This document shows, piece by piece, positions 1-11,700 of a stretch of 60,126 bases of DNA; within the stretch, counting starts at the first letter, position 1; each line of letters starts with the position of its first letter. A program made the position numbers and the translations under genes. The notes under the pieces were generated by a model. The model was not told the origin of the DNA. It saw only the letters and a list, made by a program, of their open reading frames with translations, and made no database searches. Location of the stretch: the NCBI GenBank assembly GCA_003427395.1, contig BFEA01000250.1, positions 2,049,816 to 2,109,941 on the forward strand. Reading direction: 5' to 3'. The stretch comes from Chara braunii. Taxonomy: Eukaryota; Streptophyta; Charophyceae; Charales; Characeae.

Positions 1-627
1 TTCTACTCTACTTTTTTCCATGGCCAATAGCTGGGTCCAGTACTAAACCACCAGTACTTCCTAAAGTCGTGCCCGTTAACGCACCACGATTTTAGGAAAC
101 GTACGGACCACTACAAGAGTGCCCAAATCCATCTAACTAGAAACGTTTCTACTTTATTTTTTTCCCTGGCCAATAGCTGGGCCAAGTACTAAACCACCAG
201 TACTTCCTAAAGTCTTGCCCGTTAACACGCCATGGTTTTAGGAAACGTATGGGCCACTACATGAGTGTCCAAATTCATCCAACTGAAAATGTTTCTACTC
301 TAATTTTTTTCGTGGCCAATAGCTGGGCTAAGTACTAAACCACCAGTACTTCCTAAAGCCGTGCCCGTTAACGCGCCATGATTTTAGGAAACGTACGGGC
401 CACTACAGGAGTGCCCAAATTCATCCAACTAAAAACATTTCTACTCTATTTTTTTCCATGGCCAATAGCTGGGCCAAGTACCGAACCACCAGTACTTCCT
501 AAAGTCGTGCCCGTTAACGCGTCACGATTTTAGAAAACGTACGGGCCACTACAGGAGCGCCCAAATTCATCCAACTAGAAATGTTTCTACTCTATTTTGT
601 TTTACAGCCAATAGCTGGACCAAGTAG
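1..627. repeat. 146-bp tandem satellite, right end of an array
   Basis: Four full units and one partial unit start at about 0, 146, 292, 438 and 584, so the period is exactly 146 bp and the array continues beyond the left edge. Each unit carries an inverted repeat, TTCCTAAAGTCGTG with CACGATTTTAGGAA in the first copy, around a CCCGTTAACG loop; the other copies keep most of the pairing despite substitutions. No coding potential is visible. The unit length is close to one nucleosome core, which is common for plant satellites; any chromatin role is inference. Confidence 0.93.
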
Positions 628-2748
628 AGGTTGTTGTAGAGGCCAAATTCCCACCTATAGCCGGTACTGTTATAGGAGCGTCGGAACCGGTAGGTTTCCC
701 TAGGGACCGCCCCCTAGTGCTATTCCGAGCACGCTGGAACTGGCGGTTGGCTACCAGGGGAGGTGGTGATATCCTGGTGACGGTATTTCATTACGCCTAT
801 CTCCAGTCTTGGCACCCTCCCACCCCATCCAAGACTTCAAGGCTCCCATCTGTTCACATTTCAGCCATGTCGGAAGCTTACCTCCCTGACTACGCTTATC
901 CCTAGTTTTGGCACCCTCCCGCCCCATCCAAGACTACCGGTAAGCTTTCCAGGGGACCTAGTCCTGGCACCCTCCCACCCCATCCAAGACTACCGGTAAG
1001 CTCCCCTGAGGACCATCCCATGTACTATTCCAACTCAATCATCTAATGGGCACACTGGCGGGCGACAGAGAAATGCCACCCTACCCATCCTCACATTAAT
1101 TCTCCTAGTGTATCCCCTACAACTACTATCCTACCTCAATGACCAGCATTTAGGACAATCACCCACATGATAACATTGACCAAACAATAGTTACAGGCAC
1201 GAGACTAGAGAGTAACCCCACCAGTCCTAGTGGAAGAGCAGTCGTGCAAGCCTTGTTACCCGAGGACTTTGGTCGCCGGGCACACTCGATATCTCTATCA
1301 GTCCTACCGACGAACCAGGTCTCAAGTAGGTGTTACGTATGAGGTAGTGCGAACCCCCCGTGGCCCTTACAACCTAATCCATGAGAACCACTACCAAGGA
1401 TTGGTCTCCCCCGCCCGAACATGTATATATATATATATATGGATATATCCTACTGGACTCGATCCTATGACTGCAAGTGGAAGTGAGATGATCGAAACCA
1501 TTTGTTTTATATATGCCCGCGGGCAACATATGATATTATTGAGTGACCATGTAGTCATGTGAAATAGTTGTACGTATGTGCGGGTAACACTGAACCAGAC
1601 TTGATACCAAGACCTATCGTGTGTGATTGTGATAGACTATTGGATGTACTAAGCAATATTATGGGCAAGAGAGATCAACAGTGAGGCTATTACCGAACAT
1701 CCTCAAGAGCCAACGAAGGCAGAATCCAGCATTTGACAACCACGATTACAGACCCTTGGGTGGTGCGCAGGCAGTGTCTGTATAAGCTTACCACGCGTCA
1801 GCCCATGGGTATGTGTGTCCAGTCGTGTGTCATTTTAACGCCCTGTCGGTGTCCATGCGCAAATGGTGGGATTGGTGGTTTAACCACTGAAAGTTTTGGT
1901 CTGGAAGAGACGATGTCACAGGAGAGCGCTGGGTCTTATTGGGAACCTTGCCAGAAGGGATGTCCACAGAGAAAGGATGGGGATACACGACACAAGTTTG
2001 CAAGGTCGTAATGCTCTAGGTAATATGGGTCAACCGCAATGAGTTGCATTTCAAAGGCAGTTGCCAATTTGAAGCCCAGAGTGAGAGAATGTTTAAAAAG
2101 TTATTGCAAGAGGAGATTCCCGTGGATTAGAGAAAGAAAGGCCAAAACGGCAGATTCAGGAAAGGAGTGGCATGATTCCGCTCAACTTAGTGTCAGAGGG
2201 AGGGGGTGGTCAGGATTTCAACGAAAGAGAGATTAATATTTTCAAGTTGGTGGGAAAGAGGGGGGGGGTTGGACTAGAATAAGGGTTAGGAACATTATAT
2301 TTTCGGTTTTGTGTGGCTTTGTAGGCCATGTGGGCTTCATTTTAAGAACCAAGAGCACTCAGTTTCAGTCGGCAGTCACAGTAGCGTGCAAACGGCCGGA
2401 TTGGAAGGGAGAGTGCCATAAAGTTATTGAGGAGCACGGGTTCCTCTCGGTCGTACCGGGCCGGGGTCAGACCGCTTTAGATCTGTGAAGTAGGACTAGA
2501 GATAGATTTAGGGATAATAGGACTAAAGGTAGTTAGGACAGGTTAAGTAGGATTGGCAAATAAATTTTAATTAGTAACTATTTTGGACTTATGGAAGAGA
2601 TAGGAAATGTTAGTGTGCATATTCATAAGCGAAACTGGTTGAAGTTGCCAAGGTTTCTCTGGGTCGAATTGTGAGGTCCCCGACCTCAATCATCTGGTAT
2701 TTGGAATGAATTACCGTATGAAAATAATTAAAAAAAAAACAATATATA
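628..2748. other. Intergenic stretch with no recognisable gene
   Basis: Short open frames occur on both strands, but none shows a family motif, biased codon pattern or conserved domain that I recognise. A (TA)n run lies near 1422-1440. The sequence is probably old repeat debris between the satellite and the large retroelement. Confidence 0.5.
811..1001. repeat. Three direct repeats of about 26-37 bp
   Basis: The word GGCACCCTCCCACCCCATCC with AAGACT following recurs at 811, 910 and 966. The last two copies share a further ACCGGTAAGCT. Spacing is irregular (99 and 56 bp). Function unknown. Confidence 0.75.
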
Positions 2749-2830
2749 GGTTTTGGGTTTGAAACCCCGATATATCGGTATTGGGTTAAATACCCCGATA
2801 TAGAGGTCCTGGGTTCGAAACCCCAATAGG
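2749..2830. repeat. Three 27-28-bp units resembling tRNA T-arms
   Basis: Units start at 2749, 2777 and 2804. The third contains GGGTTCGAAACCCC, which fits a T-arm and the pol III B-box consensus GGTTCGANNCC; the first two are degraded versions (GGGTTTGAAACCCC, GGGTTAAATACCCC). No D-arm, anticodon arm or acceptor stem accompanies them, so this is not a tRNA gene. A tRNA-derived SINE fragment amplified in tandem is possible. Confidence 0.6.
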
Positions 2831-3397
2831 TTTGGAGTTTGAGTCCAGGTCCAAGCCATCGGACTTCGATTCAACCCACATAAACCACCAGCTCGGCTGA
2901 GCCTATCTGTATGCAACTACTGTAGTTTTCGGGGCTCACGAGCCTTCAACTGGGCATCTTCATAGTGGACTGCACAAAACACCACCAGCCTAAGCTCGAA
3001 GTCGTATGCTCTTAGCCTCATATACCAGTAAGAGCCCAACTTGCTTATGCTCTCATCCGCATACGCCGGTAAGAGCCCAACTTAGGCTTGGACCCCATTG
3101 CAAGGCGGTTGGAAAACGTTTGATTTGACCCCGCAAAAAACTGAGGGACCGTCCTGTAAAAGGAAATATCGGACTCCATTTCGTGCACATCCCACCGCGA
3201 ATACGAATTGTCAGGACTGGAAAAAATGCCACATTTATGAAAGAAAAAATGTTACTGGGCCGTCCAGAAAAGTAAAGTGTGAAGGAGAGGCTGGTCCACC
3301 GGAGAAAACACGCGCATTGCACCCCCCACCCCGATTTGGGACAGTGTGGTCTCGGTTGTGATGCTATCCTTTCTGCCTAAACTGCCTTTATGCAACC
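2831..3397. other. Sequence upstream of the TATA box, no gene seen
   Basis: The 14-mer TAAGAGCCCAACTT occurs twice (about 3029 and 3070). The stretch precedes a TATA box and the left LTR core, so it may be the U3 region of the 5' LTR. It does not match the U3 of the 3' LTR at 22776-23570. Confidence 0.4.
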
Positions 3398-3405
3398 TAT
3401 AAATA
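3398..3405 (+). promoter_or_regulatory. TATA box (TATAAATA)
   Basis: CCTATAAATATCGCATTC is a good plant core-promoter TATA box. Transcription starting about 30 bp downstream would run through the shared LTR core at 3942 and into gag-pol, so this is a reasonable promoter for the large element. No start-site evidence is available. Confidence 0.45.
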
Positions 3406-3941
3406 TCGCATTCAAATACAACCCCCCCTATTCGAGATGAGGGCAGATCACAGTTAGACTTAGCATACTGCTGCATGCACAGCAACCGTGGGTAGTAACG
3501 AAGCAACATAGTAATGCACAACACCAATGCAATAACACACAGCGCCGCACAACAAGGCTCAACGACGCGCAGTGCAAACCACAACACAACACAGACAAAT
3601 GAACACACACAACCTGTTGCAAAATAGACGCGAACATGTGACCCTTACGCAACTAGACTCGCAACAAACAACAATAATTAAACAATCAACAACTGTTAAA
3701 AGTTGCCACGACCAACTTGAAAAGCACCGTCGCCCATAGAATCAAGAATTAACTATCAATTTGTCAATCCTTACGATGTCTGAACCCGAAGAGCTTCAAA
3801 CAATCGTGCATCCATCACTCACCAAATGTACAAAATGAGAAAGAACCTTCTCATATAACCGAGACAATACACTACCACTTGGACATTCCCTGCTGCGCCC
3901 ACCACTCTCTCTCTAGGACTCGGTCAGATACACCGCCCTCC
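3406..3941. other. Putative transcribed leader before the LTR core, no gene seen
   Basis: A/C-rich sequence without a recognisable ORF. It differs completely from the sequence preceding the matching core of the 3' LTR (before 23571), although the cores themselves are about 95% identical. Confidence 0.4.
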
Positions 3942-4250
3942 AGCCGCGCATGGCGGTTGTCCAGCGTCGAGAGATTAACCCTCAAGACGCGTGTCAGCCG
4001 ACACTTGAGTGTCGAACGCGACCCTCGAGATTAACGAGGATCGCCTGAGTAAGGGTACTACATAGTACGCCATTGTCGGGACTGCCTGCGTACGCTTGCA
4101 TTCCGAGTCGATATGAGTTAGCCTGCGTCCGCGCGGTTTCATACTAAGTCTCCCGCGCGACGTTTATTCGATTTCCGCATTGGAAAGTTATGGGTTGGCT
4201 ACCGAGGGGCTAGGAGCGTTGTCGCGTTGTTTGTGTTGTGTCGTTTCGTA

Positions 4251-4257
4251 TGTGTGT

Positions 4258-4313
<56 letters not shown>
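4251..4313. repeat. (GT)n microsatellite inside the 5' LTR
   Basis: About 30 GT dinucleotides, interrupted once by AT. The same run occupies 23880-23942 in the 3' LTR, so it was present when the element was copied. Confidence 0.95.
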
Positions 4314-4316
<3 letters not shown>

Positions 4317-4567
4317 ATTTTTGTGTTCGTAAAGAGGTGTGCGCGTGGTGTGTGGGATGCGTCCTAGTCGACCGACGTCGAATCGCGCTTGGGACTTCAA
4401 CCCCCCAAGATGATGATTCGCGTGCGGATCCAATAGAGGCGTATTACCACGCGTACCCCCTATGCTACAGCGAACGAGAAACGCCCTCGGCTGGTCCACC
4501 TCTGCGATTGCAGTTGATTAACTTTCGTACTGTGGACTGGTAGCTCGGCGGGGATATGCCCACCGAA

Positions 4568-4584
4568 GGGAGGTGACAGCTCCC
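4568..4584 (+). other. Conserved LTR hairpin 1 (loop GTGACA)
   Basis: GGGAG-GTGACAG-CTCCC. Related LTRs at 24197-24213, 44841-44862 and 54001-54022 (minus) keep the GGTGACA loop but use different, still complementary stems, such as TAAGGG with CCCTTA. This pattern suggests a selected RNA hairpin in the retroelement transcript. Confidence 0.65.
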
Positions 4585-4605
4585 GTAAGGTATAGGTAAG
4601 TCGTG

Positions 4606-4646
4606 CCTCGCGTAGGCCCTATCCTGTTGTAGGGGCTCGCGAGAGG
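4606..4646 (+). other. Conserved LTR hairpin 2 (core TCCTGTYGTAGGGG)
   Basis: An outer stem CTCGCG/CGCGAG encloses an inner CCCTA/TAGGG pairing and a TCCTGTTG loop. The copies at 24235-24275, 44879-44914 and 53947-53983 (minus) keep the inner motif while the outer stem changes to CCCGCGG/CCGTGGG or CCCGC/GCGGG. Function unknown; packaging, dimerisation or translation are candidates. Confidence 0.65.
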
Positions 4647-4791
4647 TATGGCTGGCGCACTCGGCCAGAGCGGCTTAAGAAAGTTCCACATGTATTATCT
4701 GCGACGAAGGATTTAAACCAACTCCTGCGTGACGCGACCGGGAGGGTCCCGCGCTACCCTGGTGTGGTGCCGGACCGATGCGCTTGACAGG

Positions 4792-4810
4792 TGGCGTCGT
4801 TGCCAGGGAT
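4792..4810 (+). promoter_or_regulatory. Primer-binding site for tRNA-Asp
   Basis: Two bases after the LTR terminus lies TGGCGTCGTTGCCAGGGAT. Plant tRNA-Asp(GUC) has the 3' end complementary to TGGCGCCGTTGCCGGGGATC, so this is a match with two transitions. It fixes the LTR/internal boundary and the element's orientation. Confidence 0.85.
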
Positions 4811-5094
4811 AACGAAAAGCCTAGCGTTGTCCCTGGTGGAACGACATCCGGATATGAGAAGTGAATAAGAAAAGGCATAAAGGAAGGATAAGAAAGTGAG
4901 GAAAGATAATGAACGATTGAGTATAGGTGAGGAAATTTACCTACCTGAATAAGGGAAGGTATGAAGGGCGAACGTGTAGCATTGGGTAAAGGTACGTAGT
5001 AAGAGTTAGGTAGGACGGATGGAATAGACCGGTCAAGGTGCGATGCTGAATAAAAGAGGTATGCTTGTTTTTTCTTTCTTATCAGGGAGCTTGA
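4811..5094 (+). other. Leader between primer site and gag
   Basis: Purine-rich leader with several stops in all frames. The gag frame is open only after the TGA at 5092-5094. The true gag start codon is not evident. Confidence 0.5.
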
Positions 5095-6966
5095 AGAGAA
5101 AGGTCTGTCAAGTTGTCGCAGGGCGGCGGCGCATCGGGTGGTCCCAAGAAGGGCCTGACGCTCGATGACCTCATTGCGGCCATTGACTAGCATGAAAGGA
5201 ACCCGAGCAATATCCCTAAAGTCGATACCTTCCACTTTTGTGGGGAGAGGGTTTCAGAATGGCTGGAGCTGGTGGAACAAGCGTTGGTCGGGCGGTCGGA
5301 CGTTGTAAAGTTTCAACGCATTCTTCAGTATGTCCTCCACATCTACCACCAGGAAGTGAAAAAAGTCATAGATGCGGCGCAAGGTAGTTGGGAGAGGTTA
5401 AAGGAGGGGGTGCAGAGGAAATACCGCTTGGGAGACGGGCTATTGACTACCGCGGACCTTGAGGCAATGAACAAAGAGGATTTTACGACGATAGGGACCT
5501 TTGTTCAAAAATTTAAGAAGAGGGCGCGGAAGGTCCATGGGATTTCGGAGGAAGCACAGTGCGTCATCTTCCTGGGGCTACTCACGGCATCGGAGGCCAT
5601 CGAGTTGACGAGGCATGGAGGAGGTAGCACCAAGCTCACCTGGACCACCATTGACAGAGGGGTGGAAGTTGGGTGTTTGGACCAGGTGGAGCAACGTCAG
5701 GTACGCCTGCAAAGGCAGAAGAGAAAGGAAAGAGATGCGACCGCTTCTGGGACCCCGGGGGTAACAAGGATTGTTACAGACGTATTGGCACAGCTGGGGT
5801 ATGCGACAGAGCCGGTGGTGCAAAAGAGGGTAGTAACGGCTGTCCAAGTGAAAGGAACGGAGCCGGTGATAGAGGAGGCTGTTCAGGAGGAACTCTGGGA
5901 AGAGGAAGAGTCGGTGCCGCAGCGCCTGACGAAGGCCCAGCGCAAAGTGCGTAACTTGGCGCAGGGCGGACAGGGATCAGGAAAAGCGCAGGCGCCTCAG
6001 GCCTTGACAGCAACCCCTTTGAATGTGGCGGCCCCATCATTTAGTACGGGCCCCTCGCAAGGAGGGGTGCCCTCCTACGGACAGTGGCCCTGGCCGATGA
6101 TCAATGCAATCATACCATGAGGTAGCCCGCCACCAGTAGCCGGACCGCAAACGAGTATGCCGCCACCCATCTACCCCGCAGCCCAGACCCAGCCTGTGGC
6201 CCCGCCACCGTCACCCGCTCCCAGTTCACAAGGAAGCGTGACTGGAGGTGGGAACCAGGGGCAGGGCAATCAAGGCAACGGAGGGGGGGGTGGAGGAAGG
6301 GGACGAGGCAGGAATGGCGGCGACAGAGGAAGGCAATGGAATGGTCAAGGTCAGGGGAATCAAGGCCAAGGGTACCAAGGTCAGGGGTACCAAGGCCAGG
6401 GGTATCAAGGCCAAGGGGACCAGGGAAGTCAGGGGTATGGAAGACCCCGTTTTGACTAGAGGACGGTCATCTGCCAACATTGTGACCAACAAGGCCACAC
6501 TATAAGGTTCTGTAATATAAGACGGGAAGACGAGAGGAGCGGGCTGATTTCCTCCACTATGGATGGGAATATCTACGATCAGTTTGGGGAGGTCATTGAC
6601 AGAAGGCTTGGAGGAGTGAGGGCGGAAGCCCAACGAAGGGCGGCAGCTNGGCCGCCACCCCCTGCCATGTTCAGGCTATGGCAGGAGAAGAAAGGACCGT
6701 CGGTGGGGATAGAGGAATTCAGGTTATGGCAGGAAAAGGAAGAACCACCGATTGGGGTAGAGGAAGTTGGAAGCGATGAGGAAGTGACTCAAGAGCCACG
6801 AGGAGGAAGTAAGGGGGAAAAACCCATAATCATTGAGTCAGATGACGAGAATGAGGAAGAAAGGATGGAACCTTCGTCCGTCTTGTTGGGGAAAATGGAG
6901 GACCTGCTGAATAAGATGGGGAGGTACCAACAAAAGTTGGCAACAAAAGTTGGTGGGCCTCTGTGA
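5095..6966 (+). pseudogene. gag of the Ty3/gypsy element, broken
   Basis: One reading frame runs through the interval, interrupted by stops at 5188 (TAG), 6118 (TGA) and 6457 (TAG). Early residues read KVDTFHFCGERVSEWLELVE, typical of a retrotransposon capsid start, followed by a helical capsid region with VQRKYRLGDG and TFVQKFKKRARKV. A Pro-rich, then Gly/Gln-rich linker with GQGYQ repeats (about 6350-6430) leads to a CCHC zinc knuckle, CQHCDQQGHTIRFC, at 6472-6513, which would bind genomic RNA. An acidic tail follows. The stop at 6964 may be another mutation, since the frame continues into protease after a TAA at 6988. One ambiguous base lies at 6650. Gag would form the virus-like particle. 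Confidence 0.85.
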
Positions 6967-6990
6967 GAAAGTGAGGAAATGAAAATCTAA

Positions 6991-7872
6991 ATCCTCAAGG
7001 TGTTCCTCTACGACTCTGGTCCGGAGTCAGCTTTTGGGCGATCGAGAGTAAATGTGGTGGGGTCGTGCCCACAATCGGGAATGATGGGGAGACCCCTCAC
7101 TCCGCAGGCCCGGCTGACGCAGGCAGCACGAACGTGAAGTCAAGCCAAAGCCAGCGCCAGCCAAGAGCCTCCAAGGAGGGAGCTGGAGCCAAGAAAAAGA
7201 AAGGAGGCTGTGGAAGTGGAGGATGACGACAATGAGGAGGAAGAGGACGAGAGGCTGCGCAGGGAGGAGGATCAGAGAGCGGAGCAGCGGGCAAGGAAAA
7301 AAGGAGCCAGGGGAGAGGTCGAGCCAGTCGTGCGCGACGGATCGCCCAAAAGGAAGAAGTATGCGGTTCGGTTGGAGGAGGGGTTTGACGTGGAGAGAGT
7401 GATCGACCGGATGCTAGAAGAGCACAATGACCTCATGACTCTGAAGGAAATCCTAGCGTCGGCCCCGCGACTCCACGATGAACTAAAGGAGAGATTGTCG
7501 CGGCGCCTGGTGCCCAATGTCCATCTGGGTACGATCCTGCCCAAGGAGGCAGAGTGGGCGGAGTCAGGTACGAAGATGGACTGGAAGTGCGTAGCCTGCG
7601 GCACAGTGAATTTGGTGGTGAAGGGTTCCAAGTGCGCATCAATGGTGGACACCGGGGCAGAGATGAACATTATTCGGGAGGTGGACGCGATCAGATTCGG
7701 GCTGGATATAGACCGTTCCGACTGCGGTATTCTGCACGGAGCTAGCTGCAAGACCGTATTTTGTGGGACAGACTCGAATGTACTCATCGAGGTTGGAAAG
7801 GTGAAGGCTCGGACTTGCTTCTTCATCATGCCGGACATGGATCACGCAATCCTCCTGGGAGGTCATTCCTAA
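6991..7872 (+). pseudogene. pol, protease domain
   Basis: Same frame as gag, suggesting a single gag-pol reading frame before decay. A basic/acidic linker with a TGA at 7135 leads to a region with SPKRKKYAVRLEEGFD, then CVACGTVNLVV and the aspartic-protease signature MVDTGAEMNII, whose catalytic Asp is at 7648-7650. The fold ends with HAILLGG, the conserved hydrophobic-Gly strand. A one-base deletion near 7860 shifts the remaining sequence (RTETVIFNRHDGT and onward) to the third frame, and a second shift lies near 8075. The enzyme would have cleaved the polyprotein. Confidence 0.85.
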
Positions 7873-9888
7873 GCAGGACGGAGACCGTGATATTCAATAG
7901 GCATGACGGGACGTTAATCCTCCTCTTATGCGACCCTGCCTGCGGGAATTACGAAATAATTACCTGCAGGAACACAGGAGGGAGGAGTATAAGAAACCGG
8001 CTCAATCAAGGATCTTTCACGATTGAAGAATCGGAAAGTGAGCGTCGGAGGTTCTGGGCAGAGTTGAAGGAGAAGAGAAAGTGGAGGCATTTTCCCTCAG
8101 CCTGTCAGATGTTGGGAAGGCGATGGACTTGGTGGCCGCGCATGAAATGGCGGATCCGGATGCCATCCAAACCTTGAGGGAGCAAGTTCTGGAATGCCCC
8201 GAGGCAGGAAGGTTGAAGCTGGTATATCGGCTTCTGGGCGGCGGGAGGAGCCCCGCATCAGCGCAGGCGCAATCTGTGAGTCGGCCTTTTTTAGGGGGCG
8301 GCTCAAGCAGGGTTCCCAAAGGCGGTACAAGACGGTAGATAAGAAGTGTCGCCCGGTTTCCGTCCTCGTTACAGAAGATGAGGAGGCATACTACGGGAGG
8401 GAACGAGGGTTGATACGATGAATGAGGGAGAGTGCTCTAGCAGGGCCATGTCGTATCAACGAAGGGAACGAGGGGAAATTGATTATAGGAGAACCCGACT
8501 TCCTACTGTCTCAGGAGCGAGCGTTGATGATGGAGTTGATGAAAAGGAGGCATCGCGCTTATGCTTTTAGCGACGAGGAGCGTGACAGGCTGAATGTGGA
8601 CAAGATACCTATGATCCACATTCATATCGTGCCACACGAGCCTTGGAACATGAGAAGGGCGCGATATCCTAATCCTGACGAAGAAAAGAAGTTGGTGGAT
8701 TACCTTGACGACAAAATACGTACGCACGTCGCCGACTATTCGAATGGACCGTATGCCTCCCCATGGTTCTGTTTTATCAAGCCTAACGGGACGCTGCGGT
8801 GGGTGCAAGATTTGTAAAGACTGAATGCGGTGACCGTGCGGGATGCTGGAGGATTGCCCAATGCAGACGCGCTGTCAGAATCCTGAGCTGGAAGACCTAT
8901 AATCTCACTTATAGACCTTTACTCAGTATATGATCAGTTCCCTGTTTACCCGCCGGACAGACCTTTGACGGTTATGCACACACCGCGAGGGCTAATCCAC
9001 ATGAACGTGGCCCCACAAGGGTGGACTAATGCGGTAGCAATGGTCCAACAGGCCATGATTCGGGCTATGCAGTCAGTCAGCCCCCATATCACACAGCCAT
9101 ACATCGACGATTTGGCAGTGAAGGGGTCGGCGGTGAAAGAGAGCGACGAAGTCTCGCCAGGGGTAAAGCGCTTTGTTTGGAAGCACATCCAGGACCTCGA
9201 GAAGGTCCTGAGCCTGCTTGAGGAGCATAACCTCACGGCAAGCGGGGCCAAATCCAGACACTGCATGAGGGAAGCGACCATTTTGGGGTTCGTCTGCAGT
9301 GAGAAGGGCCGAAGGCCGGATGTGAAGAAGACAGACAAGATTACTGTGTGGCCGGTTCCGTTCCACTCAATAACTGATGTCAGGAGCTTCCTTAGTACGT
9401 GTGGATTTTGGAGGGCCTTCGTCAAGAACTTTGCCGCTAAGACTGAACACCTGAGGAAGTTAGTCCGTCAGGATCAGGAATGAGTTTGGGGTGAAGAGCA
9501 AGAAGAGGTGGTGACCAGAATGAAGGAAGAATTTCGAGAAGGAGGGTTGGTGTTAGGAGCGCCATATTATGATGCCACAGAAATACGACCCTTCATTGTC
9601 GAAACAGATGCGGGGCCAACTACCTTAGGAGGAGTTCTAATCCAGACAGACATAGAGAGAAAGGAAATACCCTTGAGATTTGAGAGTCGGACACTCTGTA
9701 AAACCGAGAGAAACTATTCTCAGTTCAAGAGGGAGACCCTTGCCGTCCTCCACTGTCTGCAAATCTTCCGGAACTACATCTTCGGCAGGAGGTTTATTCT
9801 GAGAGTGGATCCGACCGCCCTGGCCTACTCTCCAAGGAATTACGTTCCATCGGATCTGACGGTTGCCTGATGGCTGACGTACATCTGG
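7873..9888 (+). pseudogene. pol, reverse transcriptase and RNase H
   Basis: After frameshifts near 8075 and 8290 the original frame resumes. RT motifs visible are PYASPWFCFIKPNG, then LIDLYSVYDQF with the motif A Asp at 8914, MNVAPQGWTNA, and the catalytic PYIDDLAV at 9100-9111. So the catalytic aspartates survive. RNase H follows, with FIVETDAG (Asp at 9607), ERNYSQFKRETLAVL (Glu) and LRVDPTAL. Stops lie at 8419, 8815, 8884, 9481 and 9868. The enzymes would copy the RNA genome from the tRNA-Asp primer. The order RT, RNase H, then integrase defines Ty3/gypsy rather than copia. Confidence 0.9.
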
Positions 9889-11700
9889 ATGTTCAATTTC
9901 GAATTGGAACGGATTCCTGACAGTAAGAATTGGGCGGACGGGCTGAGTCGGATCAACTGGGATAAACAGGAAGGGGAGACGATGAAGAATACACCCCCAG
10001 TTGATGGATTCCTAGATCAGGAAGAAGATGTTCGTCTCCACATCAACAAGTGGTCGCCGCGAGTACCCAGCTGTGTAGGCTATCCTATCTGGCAAGCGCC
10101 GAATGGGTATGAAAGGAGGGCCGAGCTAGTCCTTAAACCCTTCGAAGAAGAGGATCCCTGGGGTGGTAAGAATGTTCAGTGGATGATGGAGTTGACGCTG
10201 ACCAGTTCGCATAGTCTGGTAGAGGACATGAGGACGATTGAGGAAGGGCCTGGCCAGGTAGAACGGCATGAGGACCTGATGGGAGGAATGTATCTCCTCG
10301 TCAACACGTTATTGCAGGAAAACCTCGACCAGTCAGGCTCGTTGAACCCGACAGGGAATGTGGACGAAGTGCCCGAGAGCCAGGACGACGAGTTCGAGGA
10401 GGGGGAGATTAAGGAGGCTTTTCGTGCAGAGGAGTATGACGGGATCTACCTAGAGCTGGGGCTTCTTCTGTCATGTGAAATGCGGCTAAGGGATGTAAGC
10501 GATAGGGCTCAGAGGATGCTGCAGTGCTATTTAATGCGAGACGACCACCTTTTCGTGAGAAGAGAAGTGGGAAATCTCAGGAGAGTCGTCTGCGGTAGGA
10601 ATCGTCAGATCGACGTCGTAGCAGGGCTTCATGATGACATTGGAGGAGTGCATCGAGGGGTACAAGCCACGTATGCCAAGATAAGTGCGCTGTACTACTG
10701 GGATGAGATGATGGACATGGTCGGGAAGTTCTGCCGATCTTGCGTACCCTGCTAGGAGAGATCCCGTTTAAGGCAAGGAGAGCCGCTGCATCCGAGGCTA
10801 GAGCCAGAGGTGGGGGCTGTAGTGCATCTCGATCTACTTTTTATGCCACTTGGGGATCAGGGCTATAACTATATCTTCGATCCGCGCGATGACCTGTCCG
10901 GCTTCGTAGACGGGCGAGCTATTCGCACAAAGACCGGGTCAGTCCTGGTAAGCTGCATCGAGGAGTACTATCTACGCTATCCTTTCGTCAGGGAATTCGT
11001 AATGGACAGGGGATCGGAGTTTACCTGCCAGGAAGTGCAAGAATTGTTATCAAGGTATGGTGTAGCAGCCAACTACACCTCGACAGCGCACCCCCAGGCA
11101 AATGCTCCCGTGGAGAGAGGACATAGTACTATTACGAGCCTCCTGGCTAAGTGGACCGAAGGTAGGCCTAATCAATGACCAAGATACCTAAGGGCGACGT
11201 TCTTTGTCGAGAACATTACAGTAAAAAGATCCACCAAGTATGCACCGGCGACGCTGTGGTATGGAAGGCACGCCACCTTCCCTATGGAGAGCTTCCTTAC
11301 GACATGGAGGCGCCATGATCTGGAAGTTAGCCTGTCGTTCGAAGAATTGCTCGATATTCGGGCGCGGCAGATAGGGGCGATAGAAGAAAGGATCCAGGAG
11401 GCGTTCGATCAGGTGGCTAGCAGCCGAATGGATGATTAGACTCGATGAGATCAGTCTGCGCGGGTGAGGAAAGTACCTTTGGCAGTTGGGGATGTCGTGC
11501 TCCTCTGTGATTCATCTTTGGAGAAGCAGTGATCCAGGAAACTCGATAAGAGATGGTTAGGTCCCTACCGGATCGTACGGGTTGGAGACTTCGGAGCATT
11601 CCAGATTGAAGAGCTAAATGAGACTGAGTGGAAGGATTGGGTATCTGGGACGCGACTAAAGAAATTTGTGGTGAGAGAAGAGGTAAGAGAGATGACCTGA
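9889..11700 (+). pseudogene. pol, RNase H end, linker and integrase
   Basis: SKNWADGLSRI at the start completes RNase H. After an acidic linker comes the integrase zinc region, with His at 10630 and 10651 and Cys codons at 10732 and 10741. The catalytic core has Asp at 10831 (HLDLLFMPLG), Asp at 11005 (VMDRGSEF) and Glu at 11113 (PVERGHSTI); exactly 35 residues separate the last two, a DD35E arrangement. A C-terminal GPY module (RWLGPYRIVRVG, about 11551-11586) ends the protein without a chromodomain. Stops at 10753, 11176, 11437, 11446 and 11530 inactivate it. Confidence 0.9.

Larger units (their letters stand above)
3942..4789 (+). mobile_element. 5' LTR, shared R-U5 part
   Basis: This segment matches 23571-24418 nearly base for base, then diverges exactly where the primer-binding site begins. 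It ends in TTGACA, giving the canonical CA terminus. It is dense in small hairpins: GTGTC-AGCC-GACAC, CCTCG-AGATTAA-CGAGG, GTACTA-CA-TAGTAC, and two larger ones at 4568-4584 and 4606-4646. Its left boundary coincides with a hairpin (GCCGC-GCATG-GCGGT). Upstream sequence is unrelated to that of the 3' LTR, so the two U3 regions differ or one LTR is recombinant. Confidence 0.85.

Noticed and set aside
1-627. Regularly spaced repeats as a CRISPR array
   Set aside because: The units are contiguous 146-bp tandem copies without spacers, in a eukaryotic context with no cas genes.
2749-2830. A functional tRNA gene
   Set aside because: Only T-arm-like units are present; acceptor, D and anticodon arms are missing.
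4188-4543. Cys/Val- and Thr/His-repeat proteins over the GT run (also 23817-24136)
   Set aside because: Translation of a (GT)n microsatellite within the LTRs.
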